64,000 bases of DNA, taken from NCBI RefSeq assembly GCF_001677335.1, contig NZ_LZYB01000002.1, positions 186,001 through 250,000 on the forward strand, in the 5' to 3' direction. Position numbers and translations under genes: made by a program. Of this stretch, positions 7,920 to 18,303 are shown piece after piece; the first letter of the stretch is position 1; each line of letters starts with the position of its first letter. Under the pieces are notes generated by a model that saw nothing but the letters and a program-made list of their open reading frames with translations, did no database searches and was not told the origin of the DNA. The DNA is from Erythrobacter dokdonensis DSW-74 (GTDB lineage: Bacteria; Pseudomonadota; Alphaproteobacteria; Sphingomonadales; Sphingomonadaceae).

Positions 7920-9593
7920 TTAGCGCGTCAGCTTCTTGTAGGCGAGGCGCGTCGGGCGATCCGCCGCATCGCCCAGACGGCGGCGCTTGTCTTCTTCATA
8001 GGCCTCGAAGTTGCCCTCGAACCATTCGACATGGCTGTTGCCTTCGAAGGCGAGGATGTGGGTGGCAAGACGATCGAGGAAGAAGCGGTCGTGGCTGATG
8101 ACCACCGCGCAGCCTGCGAAGTTCTCGATCGCGTCTTCGAGCGCGGCCAGCGTCTCGACATCGAGGTCGTTGGTCGGCTCGTCCAGCAGCAGCACGTTGC
8201 CGCCCTGCTTCAGCATCTTGGCCATGTGCACGCGGTTGCGCTCACCGCCCGACAGCTTGCCGACGTTCTTCTGCTGGTCTGCACCCTTGAAGTTGAACGC
8301 GCCCACGTAAGCGCGGGTCGACATGTCCTGCCCGTTGACCTTCATGTAATCGAGCCCGTCGGAAATCTCCTCCCAGACGTTCTTGGACGGATCGAGATGG
8401 TCGCGGCTCTGGTCGACATAGCCCAGCCGCACGGTCGATCCGATCTCGATCGTGCCGCTGTCGGGCTGTTCCTTCCCGGTGAGGATCTTGAACAAGGTCG
8501 ACTTGCCCGCGCCGTTCGGCCCGATCACGCCGACGATGCCGCCCGGCGGCAGGGTGAACGACAGGTTCTCGAACAGCAGTTTGTCGCCATAGGCCTTGGA
8601 GATGTTCTTGGCTTCGATCACCTTGCCCCCGAGGCGCTCGGGCACCTGGATGACGATCTGCGCCTTGCCGACCTGGCGGTTTTCCTGACTGTTCTGAAGT
8701 TCCTCGAACTTGCGGATACGCGCCTTCGACTTGGTCTGCCTTGCAGCAGGCGTCTGCCGGATCCACTCGAGTTCGCGTTGCAGCGCCTTCTGCTTGCCGC
8801 TTTCCTCGCGGCTTTCCTGCTCCATGCGCTTGGCCTTCTTCTCGAGATAGGTCGAGTAGTTGCCTTCGTAGGGGTAGTAGGAGCCGCGATCGAGTTCGAG
8901 GATCCATTCGACCACGTTATCTAGGAAGTAGCGGTCGTGGGTGATCATCAGCACCGCGCCGGCATATTCCTTCAAGTGGTTTTCGAGCCACTGGACGCTT
9001 TCGGCGTCAAGGTGGTTGGTCGGCTCGTCGAGCAGCAGGATCGAAGGCTTCTGGATCAGCAGGCGGGTCAGCGCGACGCGGCGCTTCTCGCCGCCCGAAA
9101 GATCGGTCACCGGCCAGTCTCCCGGCGGACAGCGCAGGGCCTCCATCGCCACCTCGAGCTGGTTGTCGAGCGTCCAGCCGTCGACGGCGTCGATCTTGTC
9201 CTGCAATTCGCCCATTTCCGCACCGAGCGCATCGAAATCGGCATCGGGTTCGCACATCAGCGCCGACACTTCATTGAAGCGCGCGACCAGATCGGCGGTT
9301 TCCTTCGCACCCTCGCGCACGTTCTCGAGCACGGTCTTGGTCGGATCGAGCTCCGGCTCCTGCTCGAGATAGCCAACGGTGATGTTCTCTCCCGGCCATG
9401 CCTCGCCGGTGAAGTCCTTGTCGATCCCGGCCATGATCTTGATCAGGGTCGATTTGCCCGCACCATTCGGGCCGACGATGCCGATCTTCGCGCCCTGATA
9501 GAACTGAATGTTGATGTTGTTCAGCACCGGCTTCTGGGCGCCGGGGAAGGTTTTGGTCATGCCCTTCATGACATAGGCGTATTGCGCGGCCAT
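7920..9593 (-). CDS. ettA: Energy-dependent translational throttle protein EttA (ABC-F ATPase)
   Basis: A soluble ABC-F protein of 557 residues with two ATP-binding cassettes and no membrane domain. In E. coli EttA binds the ribosomal E site and gates entry into elongation according to the ADP/ATP ratio. Visible are two Walker A loops GPNGAGKST, two LSGGE signatures, two LLLDEPTN Walker B segments, the inter-cassette arm region (YYPYEGNYSTYLEKKAKR) and the opening AAQYAYVMKGMTKTFPGAQKP typical of EttA. An upstream in-frame start at 9830 would add 79 residues antisense to the leader of the M28 gene and was not used. Start ATG 9593. Confidence 0.95.
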   Translation of the reverse strand: MAAQYAYVMKGMTKTFPGAQKPVLNNINIQFYQGAKIGIVGPNGAGKSTLIKIMAGIDKDFTGEAWPGENITVGYLEQEPELDPTKTVLENVREGAKETADLVARFNEVSALMCEPDADFDALGAEMGELQDKIDAVDGWTLDNQLEVAMEALRCPPGDWPVTDLSGGEKRRVALTRLLIQKPSILLLDEPTNHLDAESVQWLENHLKEYAGAVLMITHDRYFLDNVVEWILELDRGSYYPYEGNYSTYLEKKAKRMEQESREESGKQKALQRELEWIRQTPAARQTKSKARIRKFEELQNSQENRQVGKAQIVIQVPERLGGKVIEAKNISKAYGDKLLFENLSFTLPPGGIVGVIGPNGAGKSTLFKILTGKEQPDSGTIEIGSTVRLGYVDQSRDHLDPSKNVWEEISDGLDYMKVNGQDMSTRAYVGAFNFKGADQQKNVGKLSGGERNRVHMAKMLKQGGNVLLLDEPTNDLDVETLAALEDAIENFAGCAVVISHDRFFLDRLATHILAFEGNSHVEWFEGNFEAYEEDKRRRLGDAADRPTRLAYKKLTR

Positions 9594-9714
9594 CGGTTCA
9601 GTCCTTCGGGATCGAATTATCGGGTGGGGAGGTTTCGCAGGCGCAAATAGGGAAGGGGAGAGCCAAGGGCAAGCGGCTAGACTTCGCTCGTGGCGAGCGA
9701 TAGCACCGCAACCC

Positions 9715-12155
<2,441 letters not shown>

Positions 12156-12211
12156 TCAAGAGGGCGGCTCGCCAACTGGCATTTTGGAAGACTTGGCGTC
12201 CCTGTGGCAAG

Positions 12212-12262
<51 letters not shown>

Positions 12263-12308
12263 CAAAGTCACCGTCCTCCTCAATCATGCCCATTCATTCT
12301 TAATTCGC

Positions 12309-12335
12309 AAAAACCCTAGTCAAACAGGGGTTTTT
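12309..12335. terminator. Bidirectional terminator-like hairpin inside the left end of the element
   Basis: AAAAACCC and GGGTTTTT form an 8-bp stem with an 11-base loop, with A and T runs on both sides so that it can end transcripts in either direction. It separates the attL/LPOR side from the integrase. Confidence 0.6.
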
Positions 12336-12390
12336 CAGGGATACCATCTGTCTTAGGTCCAAAGGATTCATGGCGCGCCATGACAATTCT

Positions 12391-12420
12391 CGCTTAAGAT
12401 TCGCTTAAAGATGGTTAAAG
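12391..12420. repeat. CGCTTAA-type repeats upstream of the integrase
   Basis: CGCTTAAGATTCGCTTAAAG followed by ATGGTTAAAG. Similar copies occur at 21125-21162, inside the right end of the element. The pair includes TTAA-N7-TTAA (12394-12408), which also fits the CtrA full-site consensus, and a GATTC (GANTC methylation site). Either integrase arm sites or CtrA control are possible. Confidence 0.55.
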
Positions 12421-12433
12421 ACAAAGGACAGGC

Positions 12434-13609
12434 ATGGCACGGCTAACGGATGAGGCGGTCGCAAGCGCGAAGCCGCCCAAGAGCGGTTTCGCGTATCTAT
12501 GGGATGATACCAAGGAGGGGCTAGGCGGCTTTGGCGCCCGCATCAATGCCAAGGGCGGCCGCTCTTGGGTTGCTCGCTATCGGGTTGGAGGCAAGCAGCG
12601 CATCCAAACCTTTGCGCCAGTCGCGGGACTATCGGTGACGAAGGCGCGCAAGAAGGCTGGTGAGCTTATTGCAGCAGCAATGGTCGGGGTAGATGGTGTT
12701 GCCGAGGTCAGGCGCCTCAAGGCGCAGGCTGGAGCCCTAACCATTGCCGATCTTGTCGCGCAATGGCTCGACCATCAGCAAGGGCGGCTGGCGCGTAGTG
12801 CAATCAGGTCCGCAACCTACGCGGCGATGCAATGCTCAACCTCAACGCTCGACGCGAAGGTTGCGCGTCTGCCTGCGGGCGAGCTGACACGCTCAGCGGC
12901 GGCTGATTGGAAAGACAAGGTTGCAGGCAAGCGCGGACCAAGAGTTGCCGATGTCGCTGCTGCCCACCTTGCCAGCGCGTTCGACCACGCTCTCTTGCGC
13001 GGCAAGGTCGATGGAGCCAACCCGTTTCGCGGCCTGCCCAAGGCCGGCGAGACTCGCCCCCGCGAGCGCGTGCTCGATGATGATGAACTGAGGGCAATCT
13101 GGGGCGCCGCGAAACCTGAAACCGATTATGGTTCGATCATTCGCCTGCTGATCTTGACTGGGGCGCGGCGCAACGAAATTGCCCAGATGCGATCGGGCGA
13201 GGTTGCGGGGCGCTGGTTCACGTTACCTGCGGCGCGCTCGAAAAACAGGCGCCCCCATGCGATCTACCTTGCACCGCCAGCGCTGGCACGCGTGCGCCAG
13301 CGGCTGGGCCGCGCGGTGCTATTTGGCGAGGCCGACAACGGTTTCAGCGGCTGGTCGCGTTCAAAACAGCGCCTCGATGATGCAAGCGCAACAAGCGATT
13401 GGACAATCCATGACCTACGTCGAACTGTAGCCACGCGGATGCACGGCATTGGCATAGCGCCGCACATTGTCGAAGCCTGCCTGAATCATGTTAGCGGCGC
13501 CCGCGCTGGTGTGGCTGGCATTTACAACCGGCATCGTTACGAGGCCGAGACGCGCGAGGCGTGGATCAAATGGGCATGGCATTTGCGCCAGATTGTGAGG
13601 GGGGCATGA
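12434..13609 (+). CDS. int: Tyrosine-type site-specific integrase of the element
   Basis: A 391-residue phage/island integrase that recombines the element with the 3' end of tRNA-Pro. The N-terminus (residues 1-75, with AYLWDDTKEGLGGFGARINAKG) is the DUF4102-like arm-binding domain, a core-binding region covers about 95-190, and the catalytic domain follows. Catalytic residues are visible: Arg in TGARRNEIAQM, His and Arg in HDLRRTVATRM, His in LNHVSG, and the nucleophile in the C-terminal GIYNRHRY segment. It appears intact. It starts 170 bp from attL and is read into the element. Its stop codon overlaps a tiny downstream frame (ATGA). Confidence 0.93.
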   Translation: MARLTDEAVASAKPPKSGFAYLWDDTKEGLGGFGARINAKGGRSWVARYRVGGKQRIQTFAPVAGLSVTKARKKAGELIAAAMVGVDGVAEVRRLKAQAGALTIADLVAQWLDHQQGRLARSAIRSATYAAMQCSTSTLDAKVARLPAGELTRSAAADWKDKVAGKRGPRVADVAAAHLASAFDHALLRGKVDGANPFRGLPKAGETRPRERVLDDDELRAIWGAAKPETDYGSIIRLLILTGARRNEIAQMRSGEVAGRWFTLPAARSKNRRPHAIYLAPPALARVRQRLGRAVLFGEADNGFSGWSRSKQRLDDASATSDWTIHDLRRTVATRMHGIGIAPHIVEACLNHVSGARAGVAGIYNRHRYEAETREAWIKWAWHLRQIVRGA

Positions 13610-13716
13610 CGCCCGAGGAGGCACGGCTGGAGATCGCTCGTCTGCGGGCGCGTAGTCCCCTCGAACGGGTCGGGGGGGATGTCTTATTGCTCCACCGACT
13701 GCGTTCGAGCGATTAG
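13606..13716 (+). CDS. Possible 36-residue protein overlapping the integrase end
   Basis: ATG 13606 overlaps the integrase stop in an ATGA arrangement and opens a 36-codon frame (starting MTPEEARLEIARLRARSPLER) that ends with TAG. The first part is amphipathic and charged. The overlap suggests translational coupling, but there is no family match that I recognise and the frame is short enough to be chance. Confidence 0.35.
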   Translation: MTPEEARLEIARLRARSPLERVGGDVLLLHRLRSSD

Positions 13717-14116
13717 GCAACCTTTCGCCTAGTCCGAATGTGCTGAAAAACACCCTCAGGGCTGCCTTGCACCATCGCGCCCTCGCCCCAATCCCGTAAA
13801 ACACCGGCACTAAAGCTCGCTCAACCACGCTGGCACCTTCACCATCCGCGCAGACATCGTCGATCACCTCGCCCCTCCTCGACCGTAAGCATCCGGTCGA
13901 AACCGTTGTCGGCAATGGCCGGTTTCGGGGTGCGGGCCGCGGCACCGGAATGACCGGTGATGGGTGGAAAGCGGAATTTCCGGATCCAGTTTCGAGCGGG
14001 TGAAGTCCCCGAAGGGAAAGTTTTCCCACATTGATTGCAATCAAATCATTTTCAGGAAGAAGTTGGATATGCCTTCTATCAAGAAGTATTCCCTCGTACC
14101 AATAAAGGTAATCCAA
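13717..14116. other. Intergenic stretch without recognisable gene
   Basis: About 400 bp between the integrase and the lipoprotein gene. A long minus-strand frame crosses it (13415-14116) but runs antisense into the integrase and has no protein-like features. The right end (14030-14110) is markedly AT-rich and probably holds the promoter of the lipoprotein gene. Confidence 0.5.
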
Positions 14117-14515
14117 ATGACAAAGAAGAAGTTAGTTATTGCCAGCGCATTCGCTCTTGGCCTTGCTGCCTGCGGCTCCGGCACAGACGGCGTTGATGAA
14201 GCTGCTGAAATGGCGACTGCTGATAGTGGGTCGACGGAAGCGGCCCCCGCTGACGTGGCTGAAACGCAAGAAGCCGCACCCGCACAAGTTGCCTCCGATC
14301 CGATCCGGGGGCCTGGCGGTCTTGAGGAGAAATGCCTCGAACGCGTCGCTTCCACCACTGGCGCTGGCGTAAGCACCAACAGTATTGATGAAGCAGAATC
14401 CGGTGTCGTGATACTCGTGAATGTGGACGGTGCAACAGCCCCGTGGCGTTGCTTTGGCTACACAGACGGCACAATTGAAGAGGTGATGTTCACCGGCGAC
14501 GAGGGTAGCCTTTGA
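14117..14515 (+). CDS. Small lipoprotein of the element
   Basis: A 132-residue predicted lipoprotein: MTKKKLVIASAFALGLAAC ends in a lipobox (LAAC) with a glycine-serine stretch after the cysteine. An Ala/Glu-rich linker (residues 27-60) leads to a C-terminal domain of about 65 residues with two cysteines (KCLERVASTTGAGVSTN and APWRCFGYTDGTIEEVMFTG). I recall this C-terminal pattern from other alphaproteobacterial periplasmic proteins but cannot name a function. ATG 14117 follows an AAAGG site and sits in AT-rich sequence, so the longer frame from 13964 is rejected. It is the first gene of the envelope run. Codon use is less GC-rich than in the core genes. Confidence 0.75.
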   Translation: MTKKKLVIASAFALGLAACGSGTDGVDEAAEMATADSGSTEAAPADVAETQEAAPAQVASDPIRGPGGLEEKCLERVASTTGAGVSTNSIDEAESGVVILVNVDGATAPWRCFGYTDGTIEEVMFTGDEGSL

Positions 14516-14545
14516 CGGACTTCCTATCGCAATAGTTTTCGCATT

Positions 14546-14584
14546 GATCCGCCAGCTTGCGGCTTGTCCGCAGGCTGGTGGATC
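14546..14584 (+). promoter_or_regulatory. Long 17-bp hairpin between lipoprotein and PliG-like genes
   Basis: GATCCGCCAGCTTGCGG, loop CTTGT, then CCGCAGGCTGGTGGATC: 17 continuous pairs if two G-T wobbles are allowed. It starts 30 bp after the lipoprotein stop and ends 12 bp before the GGAGG ribosome site of the next gene. Only a short TTTT follows, so it could be a terminator, an RNA-processing or stability element, or an attenuator. Confidence 0.65.
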
Positions 14585-14610
14585 AAGATCCCTTTTGGAG
14601 GTTTGAAGTG

Positions 14611-15324
14611 ATGAGGAAGTTCTCTCTTGTTTTCGGGGCCATCGCCTTGGCGACGTCGATGCCGGTCATCGCGCAGCATGTGGAACAGATTCACTTTGCG
14701 CGCGGTGCGACCGGAACCACTATCGATGGGACGATAGTTGGTCGAGAGTACGTCGACTATCAAGTTGGTCTGAGCGCAGGTCAGATGTTTGCTGTCTCGC
14801 TTCAGGAACGCGGCGGATCACCATATTTCAATATCATTGAGCCGGGTGCTGGCGATGTCGCGATCTATAACAGCTCAGTAAACGGGCAGCAGTTCGAGGC
14901 GCGGACCACACAGGGCGGCACCTATACGATTCGCGTATATCAGATGCGGGCGCAGGGAAGACGCGGTGAGCGGGCAAGTTACCGCCTCACTGTTTCTGCA
15001 ACTGGTCGCGGCGCGTCGCACAGCTCGGATGCGCTCGTGTCAGGTACGCCCTACCACGCGACGGCGATGATCCGTTGCGTCGCTGAACCGGACAGGCCGA
15101 TGGCAAACTGCAACGCGGGCGTCGTTCGCCGCGGTTCCAGTGCAACCGTTCATATCGATACACCAGACGGTGGTGAGCGGACGATCCTGTTCCGGGGCGG
15201 TCGGGCCGTTTCGAGTGATTCCGAAGCGGGCATCTATGTTGAGCGTCGTGGCGATAGCAGCGTCGTCAACATTGGCACGGTAGAGGTCTACGAGATTCCA
15301 GACGCATTTGTCATGGGCGGCTAG
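14611..15324 (+). CDS. Secreted protein with g-type lysozyme inhibitor (PliG)-like domain
   Basis: A 237-residue exported protein. The signal peptide MRKFSLVFGAIALATSMPVIA ends before QHVEQ. Residues about 25-135 show the beta-rich pattern of PliG/PPC-like domains: HFARGATGTTIDGTIVG, REYVDYQVGLSAGQMFAVSL, and the closing TYTIRVYQMRAQGRRGERA resembling the Y-x-I/L-R-V-x-Q-x-R ending of E. coli PliG (YcgK). The remaining 100 residues, with a cysteine pair (IRCVAEP, ANCNAG), are a second region that I do not recognise. PliG proteins protect the peptidoglycan from goose-type lysozyme in the periplasm. ATG 14611 has a GGAGG site 10 bases upstream. Confidence 0.62.
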   Translation: MRKFSLVFGAIALATSMPVIAQHVEQIHFARGATGTTIDGTIVGREYVDYQVGLSAGQMFAVSLQERGGSPYFNIIEPGAGDVAIYNSSVNGQQFEARTTQGGTYTIRVYQMRAQGRRGERASYRLTVSATGRGASHSSDALVSGTPYHATAMIRCVAEPDRPMANCNAGVVRRGSSATVHIDTPDGGERTILFRGGRAVSSDSEAGIYVERRGDSSVVNIGTVEVYEIPDAFVMGG

Positions 15325-15364
15325 GCACTTTGCCAAACTTGCATTCTGAAGTTGCAGAAATGGC

Positions 15365-15401
15365 GGGCGCTGCCGCGGCTCGATAGGACTCAGCAGCGCC
15401 C
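15365..15401 (+). terminator. Inverted repeat after the PliG-like gene
   Basis: GGGCGCTGC and GCAGCGCCC form a perfect 9-bp stem around a 19-base loop, 40 bp past the PliG-like stop, followed by TGCATTTTG. A terminator is likely, although the T run is short. Confidence 0.5.
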
Positions 15402-15454
15402 TGCATTTTGATGCATCTGGCATAACCCGGCGAGAACATGTGAGGAGCAGTGAG

Positions 15455-16228
15455 ATGAGATTGCAGCCTGCGTGGTGGATCGGGCTTTGTGTTTGGATCG
15501 CCTACAACGCGATCATATTCGGCACTTGGGCTCTTGTCGGAGCTGATTATACGAACCTTGCAGGCCGGGACGCAATTCTTGAGCGGCTGATACTTCCCGA
15601 ACTTCTGGGTGCGGCCCTGGTTTTGGGTGTCGTCACTTGGTTGGGTTGGTGGCGGCCGGTTCTACGGGAACAGAAATATGGAGGCCCACAATGGGCCTTA
15701 TGGGTGCTTCTGCTCTTTATCGCTCCCTTTGTTGCGGTGCTACTATCGGTCACGCAATGGTCGGAAATTGCCTTGTCGCATCTTGCGACCCTCGTCGTTG
15801 CCTGCTTGCTGATTGGTATCAACGAAGAGATATTAACGCGCGGAATTGTCTTGGTCGGATTGCGCGGGTCAACAAAAAATGAGGTTCTCGTTTGGCTCGG
15901 TTCGACCGCTCTGTTCGGGTTGATGCATGTCCCCAATGGACTTTTCGGCATCGGTCTCTCAGGTGGCCTCGTACAAGCCGTTTTTACCTTCCTTCTAGGC
16001 TCTGGCCTTTACCTGCTAAGGCGGATCAGTGGCACGATCCTCTTACCCGTCGCGATCCATGCACTGTGGGATTTTTCATCCTTCAGCCACCAGGTAACCA
16101 GTGAAGGGACCGTATTGCTGGCGACTTTCTTCCAGTTCCTGACCTATCTTGTGGCGATGATCCTCGTCGTAGTGTTGTTCAGACATGACCGGAAAAGTCG
16201 TGACAGTGCCGAACCCCTCGCTGGCTAA
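15455..16228 (+). CDS. CPBP-family intramembrane metalloprotease
   Basis: A 257-residue multi-pass membrane protein of the CPBP (CAAX protease and bacteriocin-processing) family. About seven hydrophobic segments are visible. The three family motifs are present: NEEILTRG (EExxxR type), FGLMHVPNG (FxxxH) and HALWDF near the C-terminus, so the glutamates and histidines needed for catalysis are kept. Some bacterial members process or protect against bacteriocins; others have unknown targets. ATG 15455 follows GAGGAG at a good distance. Its place in a run of exported envelope proteins suggests a role in envelope protein processing or immunity, but that is inference. Confidence 0.85.
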   Translation: MRLQPAWWIGLCVWIAYNAIIFGTWALVGADYTNLAGRDAILERLILPELLGAALVLGVVTWLGWWRPVLREQKYGGPQWALWVLLLFIAPFVAVLLSVTQWSEIALSHLATLVVACLLIGINEEILTRGIVLVGLRGSTKNEVLVWLGSTALFGLMHVPNGLFGIGLSGGLVQAVFTFLLGSGLYLLRRISGTILLPVAIHALWDFSSFSHQVTSEGTVLLATFFQFLTYLVAMILVVVLFRHDRKSRDSAEPLAG

Positions 16229-16255
16229 GAGCCTGAAACTGTGTGGCGTCAGCCG

Positions 16256-16585
16256 TCAAGGGCGAAGCCGAGATTTGATAAGCCTTCCCACGCTTATAAG
16301 TAACAAGCCTGCCATAGCGGCTGAAGCGAGGTTTCCTTCAGCACTTCGAGCGCCAATCCCATTCATGGGCAGCAATATCGAAGCAATTAGTGCGCCGATG
16401 AAGCCGAGCAAGCAGTCCTGGATAAATTGCCCCAGAGTTCCGCCAAAGATAATCCTGACCGCCAGACCAAGACTGCAGCCGACGGCGAGGACTATCAGGA
16501 TCATGCCCACCACGGTGAGCGATACAGGCTGTTCGGCAATCATTTCGCTTATAGGTGGTAGCCAATCTGGTGAGGCATTAGCCAA
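16256..16585 (-). CDS. Small three-helix membrane protein, YeaQ/transglycosylase-associated-like
   Basis: A 109-residue very hydrophobic protein with three membrane segments (about 22-45, 52-72 and 82-100). The glycine-rich pattern RIIFGGTLGQFIQDCLLGFIG resembles the GlsB/YeaQ/YmgE stress-response family, whose function is unclear. It is the only minus-strand gene among the envelope genes of the element and converges with the CPBP gene, 27 bp away. The assignment is by pattern only. Confidence 0.55.
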   Translation of the reverse strand: MANASPDWLPPISEMIAEQPVSLTVVGMILIVLAVGCSLGLAVRIIFGGTLGQFIQDCLLGFIGALIASILLPMNGIGARSAEGNLASAAMAGLLLISVGRLIKSRLRP

Positions 16586-16650
16586 CCTTTCCTGAGGTTG
16601 GGCAAATATTGATGATGCGGGAGACTGGGGTCAGTGCTAGCCCAAGAAGC

Positions 16651-17253
16651 ATGCGGATCTCCAAAATGCTCACTGGACTGCTTCTGGCATTCGCCTCTTT
16701 AGTACACCCGACTGGTGATACTGTGCTTGCGCAGGCCGTGCCGCCACCTACAGAGCAGGTCGGTGCAAATTGCAGCCGCGCTGAGTATGCCACAGACCAA
16801 TTGGTATGTCAGACAACCAGTCTCCTGAATCTCGATCGGGCTATGATCCATCTCTTGGAAATTGTCATCATGCCTGATGATCTCACTTGGCTTGAACCGC
16901 AAGAATTATGGCTAAGGCGGCGCAGCATGTGTGCCTTCAACGAAAGGCATGCTGAGTGTGTGGAGCAAGCTTATGAAGAGCGGATCGGTATACTGCATGC
17001 AATGCTAGAAGGGCCTGCACTAGAGACGCGCCCAGCCGAGTGCCTCAACACGCAAGTTTTGCAAGCTGCTCGGTTCGAGAACTTCATCCTGCTGTATGAC
17101 GATGAAGATGTGCTGGTAACGATTGCAACACTGCAGCGGGACCAAGACAGCATTTGGGAGAGCTATGCCGTCGGCAACGAGATCGACGGTGGTCTCTCGC
17201 TCGCTTTCGCTGACGGACGCTCGCTCAATTGTACAGTTATGGCTTCTGCGTAA
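16651..17253 (+). CDS. Exported LprI-like (lysozyme inhibitor-type) protein
   Basis: A 200-residue exported protein with signal peptide MRISKMLTGLLLAFASLVHP and probable cleavage after VLAQA. Residues about 35-115 follow the LprI N-terminal domain pattern: NCSRAEYATDQLVCQ, LLNLDRAM, then the Trp/Arg helix (ELWLRRRSMCAFN) and the terminal ECVEQAYEERIGIL, with the paired cysteines of that family. Mycobacterial LprI inhibits lysozyme, whereas most proteobacterial relatives are uncharacterised. The C-terminal half (to SLAFADGRSLNCTV) is a second beta-rich region with two more cysteines, faintly like MliC. A start at 16609 is possible, but it would place charged residues ahead of the signal peptide. 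Confidence 0.65.
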   Translation: MRISKMLTGLLLAFASLVHPTGDTVLAQAVPPPTEQVGANCSRAEYATDQLVCQTTSLLNLDRAMIHLLEIVIMPDDLTWLEPQELWLRRRSMCAFNERHAECVEQAYEERIGILHAMLEGPALETRPAECLNTQVLQAARFENFILLYDDEDVLVTIATLQRDQDSIWESYAVGNEIDGGLSLAFADGRSLNCTVMASA

Positions 17254-17378
17254 GGTCTCCATCTCAGACAAGGCGTAGGCTTTCTTTGGCGCGCTTCTCA
17301 AGGTCCGCTATTGGGTCGCTTGCCGAATGTCGCGTTCTGGCGGGAAAGCGCAGATAGCTGCCATTGGCGCAATGGCCC

Positions 17379-17461
17379 TCAGGCGACGTTGTTGTCACTT
17401 GATTGAGCCGCCTTCCACTCCCACGGCAGCAGCTCGTCGATGCGAGTGATGGGATGGCCTC
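17379..17461 (-). pseudogene. C-terminal scrap of an IS66-family transposase
   Basis: The minus strand encodes HPITRIDELLPWEWKAAQ and a few more residues to a TGA stop. The I-D-E-L-L-P-W ending is a hallmark of IS66 TnpC transposases. Upstream codons are broken by a stop within two residues, so only about 25 codons remain. It marks a past insertion and deletion between the envelope genes and the next part of the element. Confidence 0.6.
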
Positions 17462-17518
17462 AACCCACCCGCAAGCATCTGTTGATTGAACCAATCGCAG
17501 GCAAATATCCTGCGGCGC

Positions 17519-18298
17519 ATGAGCAGCTATCACAAGAACACCGGCCCTGCTGGGCGCAAAGATCTCTCGACCTCGCTGGCATCCCATGCGCAGCGCCTCG
17601 AGAACGCACATGAGCTGGGCCATACCTTCGCAATCATGGACACGCTGGCCTTTGACGGGCAGGTGGCACTTCGCAATGAGGAAAGCGCTCTAAGCGTTTG
17701 GTCGCGGCAGGGGTTTGGCTCTGACGTTGAACGGCTGGGCGTCACCTGCGCTGGCCCCTTGGTCGATATGCTGGGCAAGGGCATTCTGGTTGCAAACATG
17801 GAGCCGGTCGAGATCGAGGCGGCCCTACGTCAATTCCTCGCGGCGGCAGCCGATGGCGGCACCGTTGATGATAGCGCCTGTTACGAGCGCGTAGCAGCGC
17901 GGTTGTCGCCAGCGGGCGTGACAATCGCCATAGGGCGAGGACTTGAGGCGGCGGCGAAGGCGCTGACGCTGGCAGGACGTCACCCTGCCTTCATTACGTG
18001 GCTCGGCGAGGCGATTGATCGGACGCCCAGCGATCAATGCCTGACTTTCGACAAACAGGCCTGCGCGATCTTGCTTGATGCCACCAGCGCCGAGGGGCGC
18101 GGCCTAGATCACGAGGCGCTCATTGTCCGGCGCGAGTGGTTTAACAATTGGCTGGCGGCTGGCGACACCAAGACGCTGGAGGCGGAATTGCTGGACGACA
18201 CGCTCGCCGTTCTCGCCCAGATGGAGGCCCGCGGGGAAATCGTGGACGGGCGCCTGACACCCGCAGGCCTTGCGCGGCTGGATGCGAACGGGGGGTAA
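17519..18298 (+). CDS. Unknown protein of the element, 259 residues
   Basis: I do not recognise this protein. It has no signal peptide or membrane segment. The sequence is mostly helical and acidic, with Ala-rich stretches (AALRQFLAAAADGGTVDD; GLEAAAKALTLAGRHP) and a tail that could be a small winged-helix-like end (AQMEARGEIVDGRLTPAGLARL). ATG 17519 is the best start since the upstream codons overlap the IS66 scrap region. The next gene begins 6 bases after its stop, so the two form a pair. Phage or satellite origin is plausible from the setting. Confidence 0.65.
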   Translation: MSSYHKNTGPAGRKDLSTSLASHAQRLENAHELGHTFAIMDTLAFDGQVALRNEESALSVWSRQGFGSDVERLGVTCAGPLVDMLGKGILVANMEPVEIEAALRQFLAAAADGGTVDDSACYERVAARLSPAGVTIAIGRGLEAAAKALTLAGRHPAFITWLGEAIDRTPSDQCLTFDKQACAILLDATSAEGRGLDHEALIVRREWFNNWLAAGDTKTLEAELLDDTLAVLAQMEARGEIVDGRLTPAGLARLDANGG

Positions 18299-18303
18299 CA
18301 CCA

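Noticed and set aside
13415..14116. Minus-strand 233-codon frame between the integrase and the lipoprotein gene
   Set aside because: It overlaps the integrase C-terminus, has no ribosome site and shows no domain; compositional chance is enough.
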